Shown here: positions 33,901 to 45,900 of the stretch, one piece after another | Numbering within the stretch: position 1 is the first letter of the stretch | Layout of the letters: every line of letters begins with the position of its first letter | NCBI GenBank assembly: GCA_963971285.1 | Contig: OZ020245.1 | Location: 20,350,983 to 20,414,982 of the forward strand | Direction of reading: 5' to 3' | DNA length: 64,000 nt | DNA from: Astropecten irregularis | Taxonomy: Eukaryota > Echinodermata > Asteroidea > Paxillosida > Astropectinidae | The notes under the pieces: generated by a model | The model's database searches: none | The model's input: the letters and a program-made list of their open reading frames with translations, nothing else | Told to the model about the DNA's origin: nothing | Position numbers and translations under genes: made by a program

Positions 33901-36900
33901 GTTTTATTGGGCAAGCCATTTTTGTGCTAAGCAATAAGCTCTATGAAATTGGCCGCTGTACTCTAGCTTTAATGTACATGTTCCATGGTTACTTCCTCAT
34001 GACAAGCGGAAATTCTAGCTTGTTAATCTGTATCACACTTGTGTTACAGCAAAATGTATCATTGCTTAGCCAAATGCTGTGTGTACTTAGAAGATCTATA
34101 CACAAAACTGGTTCCATTGTTGATCTAAATGGTGCATGCAATCAACATAAACTAGGTATACACACTCACCACTCATGCATAATGGGTAATGATGTACGTC
34201 ATATGACACATGCATCATAATTATGTACATGTCAAAACCCTTTTTGCTCAGGCCGGCAGCCATTGCATACTGCGGGCTATCTTGCATTAATCATGTATAA
34301 ACCTGAGCACCCATGTGCAATTTAGAGAGAAAAAAGTGGTGTCGTGCCCTCTAGACATGACGTCATGTGCAAGGTGTGTGGACAGTATGGGTCATTAGAC
34401 CGTTGCTTTATACCAGCTGGAATGAACATCAAAGTATTACCCGCAATGCATGCATTTGAGTGGTATACATAATAGCAAATAATCACTCTGTCTAAACGTG
34501 TGTAAGGGGACAGGTTTATGTTATTTCATACTCCAGACCATGCCCCACTACTTTAAAAAAGAAAATTGAAATCCGATCTACATAAATCATTCATTCATTC
34601 ATTCATTCATTCATTCATTTATTGGTCCAATATGGAAATTTTCTGCATTGGCTTACAAAAGTATAACAGATACAAAATGTTGTGTGTAATTAAATACGAC
34701 AATAATAATCAGCCATTAGGGAAAAAACAACAAAGAGCATTAAGAGATCCATAAAGACAATTAGGAAACACACAATTATATTAAATAGCTACAAAAATTA
34801 AGTACATTATTGGTAATCTGGCTGTAAATATGTTTGACATACATTAGTATAGTTACTTCAGTTTATTGGTTTCTCGGATTAAGAGTGGAATGAAAGTATT
34901 CCCCAAACGACATGTACGAGCTTGAATCGAACGATTGTGTAGTGAGAATGGAGAAGGTGATTTGGATCTTTCCAAAAGATCAAAAGGGTGTATGCCTCAT
35001 TTTAATTTGTCCTTTCACCTTTAATGAAAAATTGTTTGAATATTACTCAGACCAGCCTTGTTCATTTTCAACAACTTAAAAAACTGAAAAACAAACAATT
35101 TATGAATTTAAGTGAAATATACTGTTGGCCCTAATTGAAATTATCCTAAAATATGTACTGGTATGCCGAGTGTAAAATACTCTACTGCTACTGCCTGTAT
35201 ACGTCAAATGTACGTGTACGTGTAAAATAATTGTCCATCTTGTTCAAGTAATAAAATAGGGCTCCGAGCTTGTGACGTCACATTCAGATGTTCGGACAAA
35301 CAAATCGCACGTTGCCCAATTAACTTACATGTAAACGTTGTGAAATTTGTCCGAACATCCTGGTAACTTTAGCTGTCATTTATAGAATAGGGCGTATTCT
35401 ATAAATAGCTTGAGCGCGAGGCCCTATTGTGTACTAACAGTAACAACTTAACAAGTAGGATTTTTAGTACTGGTACTAGTACCATTTGCCAAGTTGTTCT
35501 GTAGATTTGGGTATGGTACATGGTTTATTTATATAAGCACACTTTTACTCAATATTATACATACTCCAAAAAAACTAAGGGAAGCCATTTTTGTTTCTAT
35601 ATTTCGTTCTTTATTCAGAACATCTTCAGGACATCTTCATCTTTCCTGAAGATGTTCTGAATAAAGAACGAAATATAGAATCAAAAATGGTTTCCCGTTA
35701 GTCTTTTTGGAGTTTGTATAATATTGAGTTATCTGAATATTATCAGTGGATCACCATCAAGTGCACATTTGCTGTTGTTCACATTAATATGAAAACAATC
35801 CTCATATTCAGTAGGGAAATACATCAGTGCTAAATCAGTCACAGTGTAATACATGTAGATGTGCAGGATTACGGACGTACATAGTGTAGTATAGGCAGAT
35901 GTACCCAATGTACAGATGTAAAATACCTCACATTCCTGGGGTGGCCCAAATCCTTAAATTACTTCACATCAGAAAAAAAACCTGCAAGCTCCCCAAAATT
36001 CAGATTCTCTGAATTTTTTTCAATGGGGCAGCAGACAAATCTGTGTGATTTTGTGACTTCAGATAGGGGAGCCTTTTGTTCAAAACAAAATGGCTCCCAT
36101 ATCTGACGTCACGGAATCACACAAATTTGTCTGCTGCCCCCATTGACGAAATTCAGAGAATCTGAATTTTGGGGAGCTTGCAGGCTGAGAGAAAAATCAT
36201 CAAAAAGACTCTCTTTGGCTGTATTCAGTGTGAGATAAATATTTTTTTTCTCATTTCAAGTAATTTAAGGATAATTTGAGGATAACAAATAAAGCGAGGT
36301 TTGTTGAGTGTTCAACATCATTTTCAAAGGGAGTAGCCATGACTTAGGGCCTGTTTGTTTAATGCACAGGATCATGAATCTTGCGGATCTGGATCCCATT
36401 TTAGCATACCCTGCATAGGACGTGGATCCCTAAATCTGAGATCCTGTGTGTTAAACAAACAGGCCCTTACATATTATGCATCTTGTACAAAGCACGCCTT
36501 TAATACATAAATATTAAAAAAACACAACATATAGGCCTACATGTATGCAATCGACACAATACAAAGAGAATGGTTGACAGGTGTATGTACTGAAATGACC
36601 TGTGGGCCTCAGTACTGACAAGATGCAACCACAGCATATTATGCACGTGTACTGAGTATGGTACATGTATGTGTAAGAGTACAGATTCATAGATGCAGTG
36701 GGCTGAAATGATTAAGACACAACTTCAATTTTTTGTTGGTTAGCAACTGCGATAGCCAGAGGATCTCCTTGCAAGAAATGCATTCACTAGATCCACCTGT
36801 TTATATTGATTACCACTCACGCCCCCACGCACCCCCACCCCCGATACTCACACACCCACCATGCCCACCAGCCCAGCCTATGTAGATTATGTGCACTAAC

Positions 36901-39900
36901 TCACATAGTTAATGTATAGTGTATACGACTATACGTATACAGTACAGACCATCCCCAACCGTATAGTCCAATCCTATCTGAATTATTGATTACATATGAC
37001 AATAATTTAATCAAGCCGGCTTCCTGTGGTTGCCTAGCTAGCTTAAGGACCCCCCTTTATACCCACGGTCACTGCTATCCCAAGTGTTACATCGCAATCT
37101 GTGGTTGGTACTCATCATATTTAAGTGGCTTTTTTTCTATGAGCCACCGACTGTGTACCTATCCTGTTAAATATATTCACATGTCATAAGGCGTTTACGA
37201 AACTGAGGCTCCGGCTCAGGCTCAGGCTCAGCTCTGACATCCATGTGCTGAAAATATAGGTTGTGGTTTTTCATTGAAGCTGAAGCTCTGTTTCCCTTTT
37301 TCATACCAGAGAATCTACTTCCGAACCGCAGCCAAAAAGCCTCTATTTTGATACCCGTTATTGTAGAATGGATTCATGAAATGGAGCCGGAGCCTGAGAC
37401 AGAGCCTGAGCCTCTGTTTCGTATTAAATGCCCATAGTTTTTCGCAGACAGTTCTACTTGCCTTAGGTGGCAAATGGATGGGGATTTGGGATGGATGTGG
37501 GTGGATTTTCCGTAAGCTGTCGCAAATCCTCTGTTGTGTTTGCATCAAGAAGTAAGGAACACTATACAGCGTGTCCAAAAAAAACAATGCAACACTTTGT
37601 CGGGAACCTTTATGTTAAAATTAAACTTGTTTTCACTTCAAGATTCAGTTATATGATACAACCATGCCTTGGCTATCACCATGTAGAATATGAAATTGGC
37701 AAAAATATGACCAATTGAAAGAGAAAGTTAAAAACAAGTGGTCAATACACACATAATGTGAAAATCAGGTTTTGAGGTTGGGTAATTCAGTCTTAGTTTT
37801 TTCCCTCAATTTCAGTCCAATTTTGGTCAAATTGTACATGGTGATAGCCAAGACATGGTTGTATCATATATATAAATCTTGAAGTGATAAACAGTTTAAT
37901 TTTCATATAATAGTTCTCGACACAAAGTGTTCCTTTTTTTGGGGGACACCCTGTACCCTGTACATATGTTCATATGTACGGTATGCATCATATTGAGCCA
38001 GTGGCATTGTATATCAGCAATGCCTTATTCTGTGCCTGGCTTTACACTGAATTCCTCATCTATTCAACTTGACACATCTCAATTCAATCATTCATCCTCT
38101 TTAAGGTTTTGGACAAGGGAATTTAAAACGTAATGTACGTACGTCATCACAGATATTAAACAATGAAATGCTCTAGATTTGGAATTTAACAAAATCTGAC
38201 AAATAATACAACTGCATACCTTTTATTACATGTAATCAAAATCACATCATACAAATTCATCCGGACAATTCATTGACCGAAATTTTAAACCATTTTCAGC
38301 AGCCTCCCCCCCCCCCTCCGAGGTGCACAAGTTGATTGGTATAAAGGTCACAGAAGAGCACCCACATGTTGTCAGATCCAGCATGTACATGAAATAATAA
38401 ACCTGTGAAAATTGGAGCTCAATCAGAGATCTGAGTCACAAGAAAACAGTGAAAAACCAACTCAATTTTACTCATGGAACATTAAGAATGGTTTTGATCT
38501 TACCCCGAGATCAAAACTGTTTTCGGATTTTTGTTTGACTAATTTCTGGATAAATACATGTACACCATTTAAGGCGGAAATATTTTTGCAGTATGTTTCT
38601 ACCACCACCATCCTCATACCCTGAAATTTATACATAAATCTGTGAACATTTCTGTTTGGGTATGTTACCAATCCTGTAGTTTAAGGATGCACCATGCCCA
38701 CAAGTCATGCCTGGCAGGGCTGGAAATAGTGCTAGCCCATCATACAATGTCTGGCAAAAACCACTCTGGGCTAGCTAGATTCACTTCCTTGGTTGCCCAG
38801 TGGGCGAGTAAAAAAAAAAGGAACCTATACGTGTACATATACATGTTAAGGTATGGATCAACATATGTACGGGCTAGTAAAAATCTAAACGGGCTAGTAA
38901 AATCTGCAGTAAGCTGGCCCGGTGAACTAGCCATAAAAAAGCAAGGCCTGCCTGGACTTTGGGAATTATTCAACCTCCTTCTAGAAACCCCAAGGAATAG
39001 TTTGTGTCTACCATGTACATGTATGTTGTACTTGAATCAAATTACTGTACCTACACACAGCCCTGTACACATATATCTTGTGTCATTAATCTGTCTTAGA
39101 AAGCCTGAAGCAGACGGTACATGTACCTGCTCAGCGGATGTATTAAGACAGTCTCCTGGGCATGCATTAAAAAACCCGCACACTGTGGACTGGGCTTGAA
39201 AACACAGGATGCTCTTTTGGTTTTCAGCCGCGATTGTTTATTCTTTTCCTTTTTATTAATATTCTTTTCTTTTTTTTTTGTTTGAGAGCAAGAACATGTT
39301 GACATATACTGCACAGTACACGTAAGCCTGTTTTGTTAGGGGATTGAAATGTGCACACAAATGAACTGAGTCCCGCTTTGCAGCGGTGACGGTAGTATAC
39401 TCTATCTCAGAGCTGATTTGCACTGCAAGGCACCGTCATGCTCGTCAATACGGCGGAAGAAAATCATGCACATGTATGTTGTGACGTACATGAAATCCAT
39501 TTGAGGCAATTTTTTTATACGGCCCTTTTGCAGGCAAGGAAATACACTGCATGCAAAATGATAACGTATCAGTAGTACACAAGACATGTATGGCAGTGTC
39601 AGAGTGTCTTACGTACTGTAAATGAAGGAGAAATTGAAAGGTGAATATTTTTTACAATCTTAAATTGCCTCATGTGATTTGGGCATGAGTCTTTGCAAAG
39701 TTCACCCCTTTACACATACATGATACAATGTAGGCCCTACTAGTGGCATATTTATGGATTTTTATCAAACATTCTGCAATTCAGTTTGATGATTATATTA
39801 ATTAAAAAGCGGTATCCTCTTTGAATGATCCCCCATGTACCGTTCCCAGGTTGCAGCATTGCTTCGTGTATCATTGAAACGATCCTTGGGGTATGGCGGT

Positions 39901-42900
39901 TTGTGCGTGGTTTCATGGCTTCTGACTGCCAAACGAACAAAGATAATTGACTATTGGGGTCACCGCCAACGTAGGGCTGGATGGCTCAGTTGGTAAAGCG
40001 CCTGTACGGTATTCAGGAGATCGCCGGTTAGACTCCCGCTCCAGTCAATTTTTCTTTGTTCACTTTTCAATGATTCTGCAATTCAGACTGTTCTTTTCAT
40101 ATTGTACTTCTGAGAATTTTACAATATTGCAAAAAAAAAATTTTCCCTTCAATGACATACATTTATAAACACTTCATTAAGTGCCTTTTGAGCACATATG
40201 AAAAAAAATCATGCGCTGGCTCAGGTGGGATTCGAACCTATGACCTCCTGCTTACTAGTGCAGATGCCATACTGCTAGGCCACTGAGCTAGCTGTGGTCA
40301 GTAGCATGAATCAAATCCCTTTTTTTCATGTGTGCTCAAATGGCACTTAGTGAAGTACTTATCTATGTCATTGAAGGGCAATAAATTGTTCGCATAATCT
40401 CCTGAACGAATAAATCAGTAGTAAAAAATTACAATCATAACTTATTTTCTAACCACTCCTTAAAAAGTGCATACTTTATTAGTTTATAATTTTTATATCT
40501 TGACACCTAGTATCTTTATCTGGATTTCACACAGCCAGTTTTTATATTTGGCCATGCTTCGCGGATTGCTTTATGAAAAATCCTCAAATTTTGTTCATAA
40601 ATGTCCAACGTTGCTGCACATGATCAGTGATGAGACATGGTACTGTGCATGTACATGTACATTCATGCATTGCATGTACATGTATGTAATGTGCCTGTGG
40701 GTCTGATCATAAAACAAGATGTTTCTATATTGTTCCTAGTACATGTACAGAGCCACAGACAATTTTTGAAGATGGCTCCGTGTCAATTAAAGGTCGCCTG
40801 TAATCAAATTTGCAAAAGGGGTGAAAGTGCTTTCAGATTATTGCTTAATAATTAATGACTATATCAATTAAAAATGTTTATGTAAGTGCTTCATTTTGAC
40901 ACCAAAGTTTAAAAAATCAGTAACTTGTATGCCCTGTTCCCCAATCCATGTCAATTCAACACACTTTGGAACCCGACCGACACGGATTTCAATGAAATTT
41001 GATATGCTAGTTGGACTCCCTGAGAAACGCCCAGAACCGAAATTTTATGTAATTTGGTCCATTACTTTTTGAGATACGGGTTAATTAACATTTGACTAAT
41101 TAGCAAAATCTGTCACATTCAAACAACCATATCTCCAGAAGTAAAGATCCTACAGAGATAAATTTTACATCATTCTAAAGCTCTTATTATGGCCTTCATT
41201 TTGTAAAACAAATAATGTACGACAAAAAAAAGTACGTTGAAATTTGAACTTTGACCTTGATTAAAAAAATTCGTATTTTTCAAAATGCGTAATTTTTTTT
41301 TGTATTTTAGCTTGACATGTAAGGAACATCTCCAGGAAAAATTGGGCGCAAATATACTTTTGTAGTTATTATAATTTAAACATCGCTTATCGAGGCTAAA
41401 ACCTGTAAATCAGCATGTGCACTGTACATGTTCACGTAATCCATGTATAGTAATGCATATGTGCAAAAATATGAAGTATTTTGGCATTCTAGCCATTTTC
41501 AAGTAAGCATAACTACAAAACTGTACAAAAGCCCATCCTTAATCTTTTAGATGTTACTCTGGGCCCTATATCTTCCGGGAGGGGGGGGGGGGGTTACTCT
41601 ACCTGTCAGCCAGGCATGTTAACGAACTAACCTAGTCATCTCCATTCCATCAGACTTTTTTGTTGCAGATTTCATTTCTTTTGCAGACATCAAGTAAACG
41701 TATCTGGTTTCTGTAACAGTTTCCACAAAGTTGATTACTACCTTTAATAACAGTAATACATATATTATATCTAGCACAGCCATTAAAAGGTGTTGATGGC
41801 CAAGTCATAATACAGAGTAATAGGGACAGGCAATTTATTCTGGTAACCAGGGATTGTAGGAGAATTGCTAATTGTCTTGAGGGCTGGATTTATAATGGTA
41901 GTCACTCAAGGTCAGTGATATATTTCTAATCATTGTACGTCATAAGTCCTACATGTACTGTGTATATAAAATATACCTTATTTTTGGTCTAGCGAGGGCG
42001 CTGTTTGGGATGCCGTTTTCGGGTGATTGTCAGATAAATTGTAAGCATTAATACGGGAAAATAATGAATTTGCAAGTACAATGAATAGCACTCTGCATTT
42101 GCGCTCAAAGTAGCACACCGGATCTCAGACAAATTATATTGCAACCATCCAAACGTGTGGTGGGTGTGCTTGTATGGGTGCATGGTGTACTGTACACTAT
42201 GTATGTGAGTCAATGTGCAGAGCGCTATTAACATCAGTTTGAATATTCAACCATTAAGAGAGAAGTGCAATGTTCTGATATGTTGACATTTTGGGCATGA
42301 TTGCACGCTGTGCGTACCCTTAAGGCTGGTTCATACTCGCTGCATTTTACGCAACGCACAACGTGAATGTGGCATTCGATGTTCATACTTGAATGCCATC
42401 TTTCAAATCCCTGCTGCGTGTATGCATCCGGCGGATGTTGAAATATTTTGAACTTGTCCGAATACGGATCAAATTGGTGCGTACAAACTTTTCTTAATTT
42501 TCAAAGGCTGCGCACAAGGATGCGCACTTTCAGTATGTAGTGCGTGTTCTTGCCCGTAGGGAAGACACTTTGAAATGGAAAGTCGTGCTGCGTATGCAGT
42601 GAAAATGCAGCGAGTATGAAACAGCCTTTAAAGATGGCATCAACAAAGCTCCATCATTAGGTCATAGATATGGCCTATGAGGCCTTTGCGTTAACCTTTT
42701 ATTATGGCTAGCAGACCGGGCCAGCTTACTGCAGATTTTACTAGCCCGTTTAGATTTTTACTAGCCCGTACATACATGTACACAGTATGTTGATCCATAC
42801 CTTAAAATGAAGACTCTTATTTTTGGTGAGCTGCCGCGAAGCAGGGCGAGTCTATGTAATACCAATTTCCGTCCGTCTGTCCGTCCGCGTGAAATGTTGA

Positions 42901-45900
42901 AGTTTTTTGGGGGTGTTTTTTGTGTATGTGTTTTTTTTTTTTTTTTATACTCTTCAAATTAATTATTTCAATCAAGACAATAGACAAATGTTACAGGTTT
43001 TTGGGGGGTTTTTTTTAATTATTTTTTTTTATATATAAATTTTTAATTTGCTATCATGTTTGTAACTGCACGTAAGGCTGCAGCGAGCCATGACAGCTTC
43101 GCTGTTCTAGTTTTTTAATAGCCCGCTGGGCAACCAAGGAAGTGAGTCTAGCTAGCCCAGAGCAGTTTTTGCTAGACATTGTACGACGGGCTATTACTAT
43201 ACGAGCCCTGCCTATTGTTTTTGCATATATATCTCTTCATGTTGTCCTTTTCTTGTTTTTGTTTGTTACCCCACAGGAGACCATTGAACAATGGTGAAGA
43301 GGCACCCAGCAATGGATACAATGTGTATGCAATATATCAGGGAGATGATGCCCTAAAAAAAGTGTGGTTTGGGCTTGGTGTGGTTTGAGTAGTGCATCTA
43401 GACCATAGTCCCTTAAGCTTTGTCTTAATACACCTGTAATATCGGACAGTCATGCATGTGAACAGCGCACCAAAGGCATTTTTAGCAGCCTGGTGCCGCC
43501 TGTTTTGATTATTGAAACAAGACAGGGTTATACTAGTGCTCCGTACTTGCACTAAAAATAGCAGGCTAAACGTTGTGACGTCACAACGGATCTCAGACAA
43601 ACATTGCAACCATGCAAACGTGTGGTGGGTTTTGCTTGTGTGCAATGCATGTGCATGCATGTAAAGTTTGTCTGACCTCCGGGGATTTTGTACATGCGCG
43701 CGCTGGCAAAATCGTTTGTGTGACATCATTAGTGTGGAAGGCTATTCCTAAGCCAGGCTGTATTCTGGTGTTGGATGGCAAGAATTTAGTTGAAAAATTG
43801 ACAAGAATGGGTCTAGCTGTGCATTTAACCATACCAAACCCTAAACTTACTGTTTTGCAGTGGCGTCTTTATACCAAATTTTTTACACATTCTCTCACAT
43901 CTTTTTTTCTTTTCCTAAATTTTATTTGCACCTTCTTATCATACAGCCAGCTTCATGAATTCTTCACCTTGGGAATGGGGGTGGATAATGCAAATATAGC
44001 ATGGATGACATCCAATTTTTTGAAAGGGATGTGGATCTTGATAATGAATTTTTGGCAAATTATCTGAGGGATCTGTTTTGCTCTGGATTTGTCTATCCCC
44101 TGATCTCATTTTAAAAGGCTCATCTGTCATCACATGACCGACTTCAAACCACTGAAATGCAGTCATGATGGGGTACGTTCAGACAGCGTGTTAAATTTGC
44201 TAAAACAACTGTTTTAATCCGATCGGTTTTAGCAATATGTGTCTGGATGCTATAAAACAGTTTTGTCTAAAACCGATCAGTTTTATCCGCCACTAAAACA
44301 CCAAAGTTAAAACTGCTCGGGAGGAGGGTTTAGCGCTTAAAACCGATCAAGTTTACTGCTAAAACGCTGTCGGGACAGAATAACTTTCCGACATCCTGTT
44401 TCAGCGCAGCAAAGCCTGGCAGCTGGTTACGTAACACCTGTTGCGGCGCACTTGTTTATATTCAGCACACAGATCAATCCATGCGCTTTGTTTTATAACT
44501 GGAAGCCCGTACGGGGTCAAGGCACAGTACGTGACCTCTCAAAACCAAAAATAAAACCGATCGGTTTAACTGCAAACAGTTAAACGTTTATGGACGCAAC
44601 AGAGTTTTAACTTAATGTCTTACCCCTAACGACTGAGCGGTTTATCACTCAATTGGTTTTAAATAAAAGGCTGTCTGAACGTACCCATGATTTCTCCTGT
44701 CATCCATGCTGGCTTTTGGTCTTTTTGCCTGATCGTTTTGTTGTTTTTTCCGTTCCTGCCCTCTTGAAAAATTGGATGTCATGAAAGCATCAAGCTCATA
44801 GCATGCATTTGAAATCAAAATCAAACTGAATTAACGTCTAATCAACCATTAAACATGATTTGTTGATTGGATGGAGTTCCTACAATGCAAGGCGTAACAT
44901 ATGAGAAATTCATGTTGAATTAAACTAAATGTGACTTGGTTAATATTCAAGTCCGTTACCATTACTAGCAACAAACCGATAACTAATTATTCAGTGTTCA
45001 AATTCAGGAAAACTAACTGTAATGGAAACACTAACAATTCTTAATCATCAAAATCATCTCATTATCATTTCTTCATTAAAATCAATCAAATCATGGTCTC
45101 ATTGTTGAAGTTTCATTTACATGGATTAATCTAACTTGGATTACCAGTAATCTATCTGGCTTTCCTTTGATTGATCTATCTGGCTTGGATTAATCTAACT
45201 TGGATTAATTGATCTGGCTTGGACATGTTGGACTAATCTAACTTGGATGATTCTATCTGGATTGGACTAATCTGACTTGGAATAATCTATATGGCTTGGG
45301 GTAATCTGACTTTGATTAATCTATCTGGCTTGGATTAGTAATCTAACTTGGATTAATTGATCTGGCTTGGACATGTTGGACTAATCCTGCTTGGATTAAT
45401 CTATCTGGCTTGGATTAAACTTGGAACACTGACTACTTGAGATCAGATGTTTTGGTATCAAATTCAGCCATTTTTATTTGTTTCCATTTAAGGCATGTTT
45501 TTTGTAGTACTGCAAAACTGTGAGAAGCAACACTTTGTATGATTTTGCACAAGCTAAGAGAATGTTCACTTCAACGTACGGTATATCAATGACATGTAAT
45601 GCTTTTACATTGGAAGATATGAAGAGAAAGTGATGCACACTTTGTACATATGTTTGAGCAGTTAAAGGTAATATCATACTTTGGTTTTTGTCAATGAATA
45701 CAGATTCATGGGCAAACATATCAAGGAAGATACAGTGACAGTCATCTGTGAAAATTTCAGTCCCATATGGTGCATACTTTTTGAGAAAACAGTTAAAAAC
45801 GGCCACTGTTACATGTGTAAGTCTTTTCTCTTTTATTTATAAATAAATACACCATTTCAGGCAGAAAAATGTATTTAACGGCATGTTTCTACCATCACCA

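Noticed and set aside
38642-39199. Plus open frame of 185 codons
   Set aside because: It runs through MITE A copy 9 and the family M element, with no domain; it is repeat-derived.
40217-40295. Functional tRNA gene
   Set aside because: Boxes A and B are present, but the block lies within a repeat with inverted arms, has related copies at 54613 and 55984, and the arms do not all pair.
43612-44067. Plus open frame of 151 codons
   Set aside because: Begins inside MITE C copy 2 and continues into intron; no recognisable protein features.
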